Below are positions 8,417 through 20,498 of a DNA stretch of 64,000 nt, piece by piece. A program made the translations under genes and the position numbers. Position 1 is the stretch's first letter, and each line of letters opens with the position of its first letter. Origin of the DNA: Pilasporangium apinafurcum (lineage: Eukaryota; Oomycota; Peronosporomycetes; Pythiales; Pythiaceae); NCBI GenBank assembly GCA_001600495.1, contig BCKE01000030.1, positions 143,306-207,305 on the forward strand, written 5' to 3'. The notes under the pieces were generated by a model. It worked only from the letters and a program-made list of their open reading frames with translations. It did no database searches and had not been told where the DNA came from.

Positions 8417-11400
8417 CCTGCGCGAACGGTATTTTTTTTTGTTTTTTTTTGTTTTTGTCTAGAAGAGAGAAAGAAATAATGGCCAAACAAATCAGCGCGC
8501 AAGCGAAGGCATAGAGAAGGGGGGAGTGTGGCTGTCGTTGGACAGGACGAAGTGGCTTTTCTTCTTTCTCTACCTTCTCCATCGTCGTGCTTCTGCTGCT
8601 GAGAAAACCCGAGTTCAATGGGAGGGAAAACATGGCCTCCTCCTCGTTTTGCTTGTTCTTCCTCGCTTCGGCCAGACAAAGATCCCGTGCAGAGGAGATG
8701 CGTTCATCGCTGCAGTTGACATACCAGCAAAGTATCACTCATGATTGGCTGAAAGCAGATCAGGATGGACGCTCTCTGCGCCAGCAATGTTCCTCGAAAA
8801 GTCGCCTAAGGTGGAGATGAGATCTTCCGCCAGTAGGTATCATCGATAAACCCAGTCTTGTGGCTGGCTCATGGAAATTCTTGGCCGGCATAAACCATTT
8901 TCGCGGCATAAAAGGTCGGATTGAAAACTCGTATGTGTGTATGTTTTTGCTCTTGTTGTAGTTGCAGTTGGAAATGCAAGATTTTTTTTGCTTTTTGTTT
9001 TTTTGTTGGCTTGGAAGAGCGTATCCATTGTGTCCAGTATGGAGTTCTTGAGATTCTTTCTTCAATTGTAATGATGCAGGAAAATATTTGTGTCTGGTTG
9101 ATACCTATCACGACAGATTGGCAAAGACAACCATCCATTTGTGTGCGTACCAGATGGAGCGGAGACATGATCTCGTCGCTTGGTTGAAATTTGACGAATA
9201 CTTGAAGAGCTCTTCCTCTTGTATGGGTACAGTGGGCTTGCATTCCCATGAACGACTTGACAAACTCGACAACATTTCTTTTGATGCCGACGTTAAACAA
9301 CCGACCAGATATTTGTGCTCATGCCTGAGTATGCTTGCTCATATACCACTACCAAAGAAGTGCGTGAACTCATAACAACTGCAAAGTGGAGCTATTTTAC
9401 CAACAACTGTTGCGACGAAACGTTTTGTTGAGACTACCTAATCAATAGAAAGATCGCCCATTTGTCATGGCGCCACAGTGGCCTCGTCTCCTGATTGAAA
9501 ATTTCTCAAGAGGCGACATGTGTACATGGATGAGTGGATTGATCGATCAGTCGCCTTGTGCGACGCCTCATGGATAAACACACTCAGAACGCGGCAACAG
9601 CAATCATTCTCTGCTTCGATATTATATGCAGACAGCATCGTTCCATCAGGGGGTTGTGTAGATCCGAATTATCAGCTCCAATTGAACACCAAGACGCCAA
9701 GTTATCAGCTTTGTTTCTAGATTTATGAAATATGCATGGCTACTAGCTCTTCTTTTTTGTGCGTATCTTTCCATGAATAGGCTGCGTGGATACTTTTGGC
9801 TGCCAAAGTTGGTAATCCAACAAAATTGTGCTTGACGAAATTTTGACAAACATATCCGATCATTCACTGGTACAGTAACCCCGTGACTAGGAGCTATGTG
9901 GATCCATTGTGACATATCTGGCGCGAAGAGCTACTCTGATACGGACACGTTGCACATGCACTGACGCGAGCGTTATATTGGTCTTGTGCGCGGCTGTCGT
10001 CACCAGAAGCAGTGTGGCAAGAAAGGTTGGTGGCCTTTCGTCGTCTCCTATTCTGCCTAGATTCGTCGCGTCACAGCATGAAAAAGCGTGTCTCAGCTGG
10101 ATGGAACGCATTACGTGCTTCCATGTCTTGTATGTACGAGTAAAGCAAATGCAAACAGTCCTACTTTGGAGCCGTGTGTTGATCGACTAAGCCACGACGA
10201 CGCGATGAGAATGCTAAGCGCGTCACAAGTTCAGGTCGTTAGGTGGTCGTAGGCACTCTTGATTCTTGTCTGTACTTCCGACTTGCTTATAAAGTGAGAA
10301 AGTCGCACCAAAGTGATTCTGTTGGTCAAAGGATCGGAGAGTGATGAAAAATCCAATTACCAAGCAGTGGTGGTGATGATGGTGCCTTGCGATCTCGTGA
10401 TTGCATGTTTGTAAGAAGGTCACTTTAGTAGGTCTTCGAAGTACTCCCCCCCCCCCCCCATTAATAGGACAAACTGATACAAAATAGTCTACTATCGTGC
10501 ATGCGTGTCCGAGCATAAACTACAACGGAGATAGAGAGAGTGCAATCGAGTTGATAAAGGCCATCCAAGTAAGGTGAGGTCCAACAGTCTGAGGTCACTT
10601 CGGCTTGGGTACGAATTGTGTCGAGGAGCCTTTAGGATCTTATACTCTCAACCTACAACGACAGCTGTTTGAACCGGATATGCGATTGTAGAGGAATCCA
10701 ATTATGGGTTCATATTGGGCACGTAAATTACGCGTAAATTATATATCAGGCTGATTTACGAAAGTAATCAATGTGTACAAGATGCTTGTGCCATGCGATG
10801 CGATTCTTCTCATCGCTGTGGCTAAACTCGTATGCAATAAGACGAATAGATCCTCTTTCGGCTTCGTCATCATTGAATTCGACTTGTGATTGCAGGTTAT
10901 GGCATATTTTAGCTAATGCCTCGATCCCAGATACAAATATAACGGATGCAAGCGCGTAACCACTTTGAGACAAACAGAAACTACCTCGCCAAAACACACC
11001 ATCGCATCTACATTGGGCCGAGTTAGCGGGCTAATTTATGTACAAACCCACCCGTAGGAGCGGCGTAACCTGCCCCACATGACGCTTTTTAGCAGTACAT
11101 CATTTGGGTGGGTTTGTAATTTTGCACCACTTTGCCCACCTATGACCCGCGTAATTTATCTTTTTATTACCTTCAGTGAGAAAGAAAAAAGAACGGACGG
11201 TTCTTTCATTTCCAAAATCGGCCGAGTGACACCAAACGCAAAAGACGAAGAGCTCCTTCCGATCGGTCGCGTGGTGACTACAGTTCGTACGTGGCAGCCG
11301 CAGTAGGAAGACACATAAGAAGTAAATAGTAAATACACAGAGAAAGGTGAGTGAACATTTCTAGATCACTAGAGAATGTGCGTGGGCGAGGAGCTACGTA

Positions 11401-11455
11401 ATGCTTGTGGTCATTCAGTGTAGCTAATTTTTATTTTTTCTTTGGTTATGTGAAG
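8417..11455. other. Gene-poor region
   Basis: About 3 kb. Homopolymeric T runs occur near 8430-8457 and 8980-9005, and a C run at 10447-10459. Inverted copies of a 12-base word lie at 11043-11054 and 11106-11117. Several open frames of 80-140 codons (for example 8869-9300 minus, 9088-9375 plus) overlap on both strands and show no recognisable domain, so none was called. Confidence 0.5.
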
Positions 11456-12246
11456 ATGCCTATTCAAGCAGCAGAAGCAAAAGAAAAAGCGCGTGCATGC
11501 TGCACAAACCCAAAGCTACTGATCACATATCTATGGTTCATCACGTTGGTAAGTGCTTATCAACACGATAAGAAGATTTTGCAAATGCTGATGGGCTGTT
11601 TTTTCTGATGGATGCAGATCTTTGGGTTCATGTATGCATTGGCTGCGATTGTGGCAGCCGTCAACAATAATGGAAGTGGGGAAGCAGACTCGAAATCGCT
11701 TGGATTCGTAGGCATTTGGGCCATGCTTCTCATTATTGGGCTCTCGGTGGGGGGCACGATGGTGATGCGAAAGTACCAGACACCACTTGCAGTCGGGTTC
11801 TTCATCGGTGTTGTGATCATGATGTCATTCCAGATGTTTTCACTGTCGGTGCTTTTTGCTGGCGCTGCCTACCTCGCTCGTCAAGAAGCTGAAAATGGTA
11901 ACAGTAACACTAGCATCCACTCGAACGAAGCCGGCTCGGTTTTTTCCTTCTTCATGTTTGCACTCTATGTACGTTCACTTCACTCGCAAGCCATCCGATT
12001 TGTTATACTGGATACAGCGAACGCTTATATTAATTTTATTGTTCTGTCTCACTATAGTTGGCGTTCGGAGCTGTGCTAGTGAAGCATCGCAATGTGATCA
12101 TCAAGGAAGGTGGAGTTGTAAACGGAACTGCTACGAACGACCTCTCGGCTGCATCGGAGAAGAATCCCACAGGTGCTACATCTCCAAAGGTCATCCGCAC
12201 CGACTTGGAAGTGGGCAAGTCGCTCGCGCCACCTGTCAGTGTGTAG
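11456..12246 (+). CDS. Four-span (tetraspan) membrane protein, unknown function
   Basis: Joined from exons 11456-11548, 11618-11968 and 12058-12246 (introns GTAAGT..CAG and GTACGT..TAG, both phase 0), giving 210 residues. Four hydrophobic segments are clear: about residues 21-47 (starting LLITYLWFITLIFGF), 62-86 (GIWAMLLIIGLSVGG), 93-123 (GFFIGVVIMMSFQMF) and 140-158 (FSFFMFALYLAFGAV). Both termini are short and hydrophilic, and the C tail is Ser/Thr/Pro-rich. The first intron falls inside the first span. The four-span topology resembles MARVEL-type proteins, but no family motif was recognised. Confidence 0.75.
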
Positions 12247-12625
12247 ACCAACACTGTCAACATTACATTATCATCATAGCAGCATTCGTTTTTTCTCGTC
12301 AGCTTCTCTTCATTTCAGCAGATTTTTAAATTAGGATTCGCTCATTAGTTGTGCTTATGAAAGAAGCGAAGAAAGAAGGCAAGAAGAAAAGGAGACTTTT
12401 CCCTATATAACTTTATCAATGAATCCTCTAATGACAGCGGAAAAAAAGTGTTTCTTTTATTGTTACTTCACTTGTTAAAAAATCCATATCAAGTAAAGGA
12501 CTAGGAAAAAGTGCTTTTCTAAAATGTACTACAGGATGTGAAGTAGCATTATATGATATGGGGTGCTTAGGGGGGGGAAATGACAAGAGCGCCATTCCAG
12601 AAAACGAATAGCAAGCAAATCGATC
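12247..12625. other. Intergenic region upstream of the FKBP gene
   Basis: About 380 A/T-rich bases. No gene or repeat seen. Confidence 0.6.
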
Positions 12626-13186
12626 ATGGGCTTTGAAATTGAAACCATTAAGCCAGGGTGTGTGTACATGTGTATTATCCTCCTGGAGCTCCTTTCTTCT
12701 CTATACTGACTTTAACTGCTTATGACATAGTGATGGCACCAACTTCCCTCCAGTGGGCAGTACTGTGACTGTGCACTACGTTGGCACACTCACCGATGGC
12801 TCCAAGTTCGACTCGAGCCGTGACCGTGGTAGTCCGTTTTCGTTCAAGGTTTGTTAGCCATCAGAATAAGTTTATTGAGTATGACACAGGGATGCAGATT
12901 ATTAAAATATTGTGCTGTGGTTTATTCACTGTAGTTGGGCGCTGGTCAAGTCATTCGTGGTTGGGACGAAGGTGTCGCCAAGGTATCCTTTAGGGGATTC
13001 ATCTTCATATTTGGTCATGCTAGTTACATAGCTTACGTATCGTTGTTGTATTTGTAGTTGAGCCTCGGCCAAGTCGCCAAGCTGACGCTTCCCTATGAGT
13101 ATGCCTACGGTGAAAATGGATATCCACCAGTGATTCCGCCCAAGGCGACCTTGATTTTCGAGGTGGAACTGATCTCCTTTAACTAA
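12626..13186 (+). CDS. FKBP12-type peptidyl-prolyl cis-trans isomerase
   Basis: Joined from four exons, 12626-12657, 12731-12848, 12935-12982 and 13058-13186, giving exactly 108 residues, the size of FKBP12. It catalyses cis-trans isomerisation of peptidyl-proline bonds in the cytosol and is the FK506/rapamycin target in other eukaryotes. The fold is read end to end: [69 protein letters not shown] and a C-terminal [11 protein letters not shown]. The active-site aromatics (Y in VHYVG, FDSS, the W of RGWDEG, the Y of YAYG) are present. Three phase-consistent introns were placed. A decayed duplicate follows about 0.6 kb downstream. Confidence 0.93.
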
Positions 13187-13772
13187 GTTAGGAAGTGCGT
13201 GAAGCTCTCTCTCATTCTCTATCAAAGACAGTCTGGTAATGATGTCAATTGTATGGATTTGAATCCCAAACAAGACTTGTTCATGTTTTTTACATCCAAG
13301 AATGGGCCAATTATTTGTTTCTTTGCTATTGTGGGTTGTATTTACCTGATCATAAAAACTCAGTCAGAGATCGTGGCCATTGCCTTTTGTGTTGTGTATG
13401 TGATATCGGGTGCGTTTAACCGTGAAGGACTGTGTGTATGTTTGTGGCAGCGATTGCTATATATTAGCCGCAGCTACCTGTGTTGCTTCCCTTTGTTTGC
13501 ACCCCTAAAGTCAACATCTTGAACACGTTCTGAGATAGTTTGCATATACTGATCGTTAAACAGGTGGGACTGAGTGTTACCGCTTCATGCAGCACGTTAC
13601 AATTTGGTTGTGTGTATCCATCTCGAAAAATGGTTTATTATACAAAACCCTGCTTGAGGCATGATTTGCTGACGAAGATGAGAGGTATGCGAGCTATTAG
13701 CAAACACCATTCACAAATTTGCAGTGTAAATGAACAATTCAATCGGTCGATCACGGATGTCATAAGAGGAGC
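13187..13772. other. Intergenic region between FKBP and its relic
   Basis: About 590 bases. Open frames here (for example 13199-13522) show no domain. Nothing was supported. Confidence 0.5.
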
Positions 13773-13978
13773 ATGAGCGCGATACACTATGTCGACACAC
13801 AATCTGACTCGAGCTATGACCGTGGGAAACTTTTTACAACTGTGGTCGATATTGAGAGAGTGGGTGGAGATGGAGAAAAAGGGCGTATAGTAAAGTTATA
13901 TATGTGTGTCTTCATGCTGCTACGACTGGACATGGGCAAGGTTACCCGTGCGAGGGATGAAGGTATCGCCAAAGTAAT
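13773..13978 (+). pseudogene. Decayed FKBP duplicate
   Basis: Two separate blocks resemble exons 2 and 3 of the FKBP gene upstream, in the same order and with similar spacing. Block one (13773-13820) reads like [16 protein letters not shown] with a short deletion and shares the word GACTCGAGC followed by ATGACCGTGG. Block two (13932-13978) reads like [12 protein letters not shown], and the end is nearly intact as RDEGIAK. The linking frame is altered, the Trp codon is lost, and no counterpart of exon 1 or 4 was found. This indicates a tandem duplication that has eroded. Confidence 0.6.
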
Positions 13979-14069
13979 GTGGCGGTATTTATTAATGATC
14001 ATGATAACGAGACTCAACGGTTTGACATACCCCAAACTGTCCCGTGATTTAATACTTTTCTTTTCATTG

Positions 14070-15628
14070 TCAATGATGGTGGCGTTGATAATGCTGTGAT
14101 GATTTCTTGGGTGATTTTGAGGATGACTTGCGCATATGTGCCTGGTTACGAAGACTGAGCAGGAGATCACGGCCACCGCAGTGCGCAGATGGAGTGGACG
14201 CAAGCTCAGAGCCACTTGCGAAATTGTTTCTACCGCTTGAACCACTGTGAAAGCTCGCCCGCGTATGCGGCCGAGGTGGAGAGGTTGCTGAAGTTGAAGA
14301 TGCTCCTGGTGACTCAGACCACATGGAGTTGAAATATTTCTTCTCTGTTCGTTGCGGTGATCGCTGTAGATTGGCGGTAGCCGTCTCAGCTCGACGCTCG
14401 TGTTCCTATTAGCAATATTCATGAGATACAACTTTGCAATTCGAATATTGTGTGTGCACTTACGATGACGTTCAACTGATGGCAAGAAGGTGAGTTTGCA
14501 GTCCAATTATATTTTGGCACGTAAGGTTCAGCAGTGAGCACCGAAGATGCATAAGGAGTACCGGAGATGCCCAAACGCGCGGCTGTGTGAGCGTTAGTGG
14601 ATGCCACCGTGGATGAAAACGCGTTACCAACCCATTTCTGTGGATTTGCTTTTCTCCATTGAGGTGAAGCCACGTATTCTGCTGTCGTAGGTGGATCAAA
14701 CTTATCGCCTCGCTGATTGCTGTTCGCGGTGTAAAGTCGTTCGTAGACATTTTTTCCAGCCGCTTCGTCCTCATTTACTGATTTTTTCTTTGGAGATGGA
14801 CATCGAGCAGCACATTTGCGACAAGTCCCATCGCTATTACGGTCATTGTCGTCATTGTTATTACTGCAACTGCAGCTAATAACATCACTGACGAAATACT
14901 TGGCGCAGGAGAGTGGCTTGTTTTTAGGAATTGCCATTGGTGGATGCAATTCTTTCTGTTTGTCGCGCTTAATTTGGAAATTGATGATCCGCTCTTTGTA
15001 TTCTTCACGTGGAAACGTGTCTTCGTAGGTAGGAGTCCGTGGATCCACGAGATGCTGTACGCATGCCCCGCCGCCTTTACACACACTCCGAGGCGAATAT
15101 GTGCTATCCAATACGGCAAAGTGAGCGCTTTGTATATGGTGTTTGTTGATAAAGCAGGAAAGCATCGACCAACTCACCCAATCTTCACGTTTGGCCCACC
15201 ATGTTCCAGTTCTTTCCGTCTCACACGTGGCCTAAATACAACAATGTGATCAACCATTTCGAAAGGCAGACGTAAGATTTGTAAGAGAGTCAGCCTCACA
15301 TGTATGTCTTCGAATAAAATTCCTTTTCATAGTCTGTGGTCCATTGACGTGAAGGTGCTTCCTTCATCCACTGATTCACTCGATCGAGGTACGATTCGTG
15401 CATTTCCTTCCTACAAAAAACATTCACGATAACGTCGCTTGTGTAATTGGTTGTTTGTACAAATATTGCAATTACATACGAGGTTTTGCCGTAGATCTGC
15501 TGTAATTTCTTTTCCTGAAGCATGCGTGGTAGACTAGCATCATCGGGCGCTTTCGATTTGGATTTTTTCTTGACGTTTGGCATCTCTGAGTGTTTTTCTC
15601 GCCATTGTACAACGTCGAGCGAAAACAT
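14070..15628 (-). CDS. Conserved-looking hypothetical protein (429 aa)
   Basis: Five exons on the minus strand (15480-15628, 15300-15410, 15178-15231, 14464-15103, 14070-14405) join in phase to 429 residues. The N terminus is basic and helical (KKKSKSKAPDD..). The middle has a charged helix (FPREEYKERIINFQIKRDKQ), then a cysteine-rich patch with two S-C/C-x2-C clusters (ISCSCSN, TCRKCAARC). The C terminus is Ser/His/Lys-rich and ends in HHH. No family was recognised. The pattern of conserved-looking Trp/Pro motifs (SPQWRKANPQKW) separated by polar linkers suggests a scaffold or structural protein. Splice choices are supported by phase at all four junctions. Confidence 0.65.
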
Positions 15629-16057
15629 CTTAATGCACTACTTCCCAGCTAAATCATCCCCAACCCGAAGGAAGCAAGCTCCTCTCACAGTTATCCCTTG
15701 AAAAGCACAGGAATGCAGTGAAGGAGACATGGCTATCTTTAGCCCTAGAATACTTGATTGGCCGTTGTGTAGAGTAGAATATAAACAGTCTGACAGTGTA
15801 TGGGTGTACATGCTTTTCCTAAAATGCTTTGGCCATCGTATAGGAACTATTCTGTTCACAAAAACGCACAAAGAAAGCGATTCAAGAGTATGTGGCACCG
15901 CTTCAATCCACATGGCTACAGTTTGAACAACACACTATTTGTGTCGCACTAACTTCTACTAGACATACTACCTGTATATGATAATTTATTGATATTTTCA
16001 CCTTGATATGGAATTTATCGTCTAAGTGGTGACGACAATCAATTTTTCCGAGCAAAA

Positions 16058-17043
16058 ATGGATTTCCACAAGTTGATGCGCGAAGAGCGACGACGTCTAC
16101 TGGCGGAGAAGCAAGCGCAAGCCACACCACAACCTTCCATAGAATCCGTAGAGAATAAGGCACATGCATCTACCACACAGCCTTCTTCTAAAGCGCCAGT
16201 GTTGCTCCATCAAACCTTGCGGACCTGGACACAACGGTATAAACACGTCTTGTGTGTGTGTGTGTGTGTAGAAGTCCATATCCACTCGAAGTCAACATGT
16301 TACTGTACTTGTAGATCAGCAGCGTTGGATCTGACAAAGTATCGTGTAGATGGTATTTCCACGGTCTATTACGTCCCCAACTGGCTCTCGGAGGATGAAG
16401 AAAATTCGATTTTGGATTGCGTGTATGCATTGCCGGACCACGAATGGGTGAAACTCAAACACCGCCGACTGCAGATGTGGGGAGGAGAGGTGAAGCCACC
16501 GTTTACACCACAAAAATTGCCAAAATGGCTGTTGCAGATCATTGAATCGCTCGTGGAATCACAAGTGTTTAGTAAAGAGATGGCACCGAACCATGCGCTT
16601 ATCAATGGTGCGTAAACGTTCATATTACCGTCTATCTATATCTGTCATTTGACGATAACATTATTGCTTTGAATTATATAGAGTATGGTGTAGGCGAGGG
16701 CATCATGCCGCATGAGGATGGTCCAAGTTATTGCCCATTAGTGGCGATTATCAGCACTGGCGCTGAAGCGCGGGTGACATTTGCACCTCATCGCAAACTG
16801 ACAGCACTAGCTCCAGATTTAAGCGGAACTGAAACTGTTGTGGATTTATGTCAGCAAAATCAGTTGAATTTTCAACTGCAGCGCCGCAGTTTACTGATTT
16901 TCACAGATGAAGCCTACAAGAAGTATCTCCACAGTATCGACAACGTCGAAGACGGGACCCGTATCTCGCTCACCATCCGACATGTTTATTTGCCAGAAGA
17001 ATCTACGCATATCAACACCATAGACACCACGGCGAGCGCATAA
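16058..17043 (+). CDS. ALKBH6: AlkB homolog 6-like 2-oxoglutarate/Fe(II) dioxygenase
   Basis: Exons 16058-16236, 16315-16607 and 16682-17043 join to 277 residues. It belongs to the AlkB dioxygenase family, and the order and spacing of motifs match ALKBH6 specifically: PNHALINEYGVGEGIMPHED with the iron-binding H-x-D, a third ligand His in YLHSI, and the C-terminal arginine strand RISLTIRHV that holds 2-oxoglutarate. The N-terminal 60 residues are a charged helix (LMREERRRLLAEKQAQ) plus a polar linker. Intron 1 is 78 bases, so it keeps the frame open, and it contains a TG repeat. The second intron splits the NEY motif. The role of ALKBH6 in nucleic acid repair is only partly known; activity here is inferred. 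Confidence 0.88.
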
Positions 17044-17351
17044 AACGAAGGAAGATCACACCAATAGCACTGGAACTCTGTACCCATATATGTCAAAAAT
17101 TTGTTTAGAGTACCTATAGTTGGCAATTGTACTAAGTTCGATTTTGGTACTTGCCAGTGATATATCAGTTAATCTACTTCTATCAACACGTATTTAAAAG
17201 TCGTACTTAACCAGTTTTCGCAAACAAAGTCCTGGCTCAATCGAACTTAAGCGCAGGGAGAGTCGAAGAGCTCCTTATTCCATGCGCATTTTTAGTTGGT
17301 CATCCCATTCCACACATATCTGTCAAAGAAGAACACACGTGTAAAGCAAAC
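17044..17351. other. Intergenic region upstream of homoserine dehydrogenase
   Basis: About 310 bases. A possible initiator-type word CCATTCC lies at 17305-17311, about 40 bases before the ATG. Nothing else seen. Confidence 0.5.
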
Positions 17352-18736
17352 ATGGCTCGCTTGTCGTTGAACATCGGTATGTTTGGCTGCGGTACCGTCG
17401 GTGGCGGTGTGCTAGAGCTGCTGCATAACCCCAAGAAGATCGCGCATCTGCAGGCAATGGGCGTCCAAGCACTCGTGTCCAAAATTTGTGTGCAAAATCT
17501 GAGCAAGAAACGTGATCTGCCGTACTTTTCGCCAGAAAAAACGACGTTCACATCGAAATATCAGGATATTCTCGAGGACAAATCGATCAACTGCATCATC
17601 GAATTGATGGGTGGCGTCACGGATGCAAAGGATATCGTCTTCCAGGCGATTCGTAGTGGCAAACACGTCATCACGGCCAACAAGGCGCTTGTCGCGAATT
17701 ACATGCCAGAGATCGTGCAGCTACTGAAGGAGCACCCGGACGTGCGCTTTGGATATGAAGCATCAGTTGCAGGCGGCATTCCGATCATCCACACGTTACA
17801 AAATGCTTATGGGGGCGATGATATCAAAGAGGTTGCCGGGATTATGAACGGGACGACCAACTACATGCTCTCCAAGGTATGAATAGTAGTATTAGTGAAC
17901 TGATGATTGTCTTTCTAAGCGTATATAACTGATTGCCTATCTGTCAATAGATGGAACATGAAGGTGTGGCGTATGAAGCCGTATTGAAGGAAGCACAGGA
18001 CTTGGGGTTCGCTGAAGCCAACCCAAGCGCAGACGTTGACGGATTTGACGTGCAGTCGAAGATCGCCATTCTTGCGAAATTGGGCTTTGGTAGTGTCGTG
18101 AAACCAGAAGAAATCCCAACTGTCGGTATCTCGCGCATCACGTCGACCGATTTCGAGTACGCCAAGATGATGGATAGCACCATCAAGTTGCTTGGTGTAG
18201 CCAAACTACTGAAAGAAGCCGAAGGCGACAAGCCACAGCAAGTCGCAGTATATGTTTCCCCTGTGGTGGTGCCACGCTCGAACGTCATCGCCAATATCGG
18301 TGGCGCTACCAATCTGGTGAATGTGCGTTCTAGCAATTTGGCCAGCAGCGCGTATGTCGGTCAAGGCGCTGGCCGATTCCCAACAGCCAATTCGGTGGTG
18401 AACGATGTAATTCAATTAGCTAGAGGAGAAAGTCCAGCAGATCCATTCAAGGCAACGACGCCAACGGTGCTGGAGCCCGATTTTGAGGCACATTTCTTTG
18501 TGCGCATTACGATTACTGATGGTGTGGGTATCATTCGCGCGATTGGCCAACTCGCGGAAGAGAATGAGGTTTCGATCTACTCGATCCTGCAATCTCCCAT
18601 CACCGACCGAAAGAACGTGCAATTCGTCGTGACCACCGACCAGACATCCATCTCGCGCGTACGTGCCATGTGCCATAAGATTGCCAAACTGCCGTTTGTG
18701 CAGGAAGAGCCACTTTTCATCCCAATCATGGAGTAA
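17352..18736 (+). CDS. Homoserine dehydrogenase (monofunctional, with ACT domain)
   Basis: Exons 17352-17876 and 17951-18736 join in phase 0 to 436 residues. It reduces aspartate semialdehyde to homoserine on the route to threonine, methionine and isoleucine. The NAD(P) loop GMFGCGTVGGG is near residues 9-19. GKHVITANKAL and YEASVAGGIPII follow, then the substrate-site stretch GIMNGTTNYML and SADVDGFDVQSKIAILAKL. The last 80 residues (HFFVRITITDGVGIIRAIGQ..) form an ACT-type regulatory domain, suggesting feedback control by an amino acid. There is no aspartokinase part, so it is the stand-alone, bacterial-style form rather than the plant fusion. Confidence 0.94.
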
Positions 18737-19134
18737 ATGTTGCTGGGAGAAAAAACGAATGGCTGGAGTCACAAAATTGACCTTTCTAGCTTCTAGCAGT
18801 AAATAGCAGCAATACCGACATGTAGTAGCTTTACCGCTTCATTGACATGTGCAGCAAATAAAGAGTCTATAACATTGAGAAATCGCATCGTTTGTACATA
18901 TTGATCAACTCTTTCCCATGACGAATGAGTGTTGGGGCTAATTGTAGCTCCTTGGAGGTATTGCTACATAAAACTAGTTAATTTCATACCCTTTCTAAAC
19001 CAATTGATCCACACCTTTTGGGTTGCTAGAAATTGGTTGACCTCTTCGTCTTCACCTCTCATTCCATGCACAGTGGCATCGTTCGCATCGTACCGCGCGT
19101 GGTTTCATTCGCTCTGCGCCACCAGATCCGAGTT
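18737..19134. other. Intergenic region upstream of first APT
   Basis: About 400 bases with an initiator-like box at 19059-19065 and no gene. Confidence 0.6.
19059..19065 (+). promoter_or_regulatory. Initiator-like box (TCATTCC) of first APT gene
   Basis: TCATTCC followed by ATGCACA fits the oomycete initiator. Its position argues against the in-frame ATGs at 19033 and 19066 and favours the ATG at 19135. Confidence 0.4.
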
Positions 19135-20299
<1,165 letters not shown>

Positions 20300-20498
20300 T
20301 TTTTTTGGATGATGTTGCACCAACACCGTGACTCTACAAGAAATATTGCGTCTGAGGCAAGTCATTGCCAGCTTGAACAAAGTCAAAGTAAATTCCATGA
20401 AGCAAAGAATGTCTTCTTGTATGGATTTATCCTAGAATAGCTGCCGCATGGAGTAAAATGTAAGTTACCCATCTTACTTTTTTCTCATTTCTTCGTTC

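Noticed and set aside
8352-8738. Minus-strand frame with one hydrophobic stretch
   Set aside because: It overlaps homopolymer A/T runs and the small Cys-containing frame, and no splice solution in phase joins it to anything.
8869-9375. Overlapping open frames of 95-143 codons on both strands
   Set aside because: No domain, no splice logic and a run of poly-Lys/Gln from homopolymers; cannot choose a strand.
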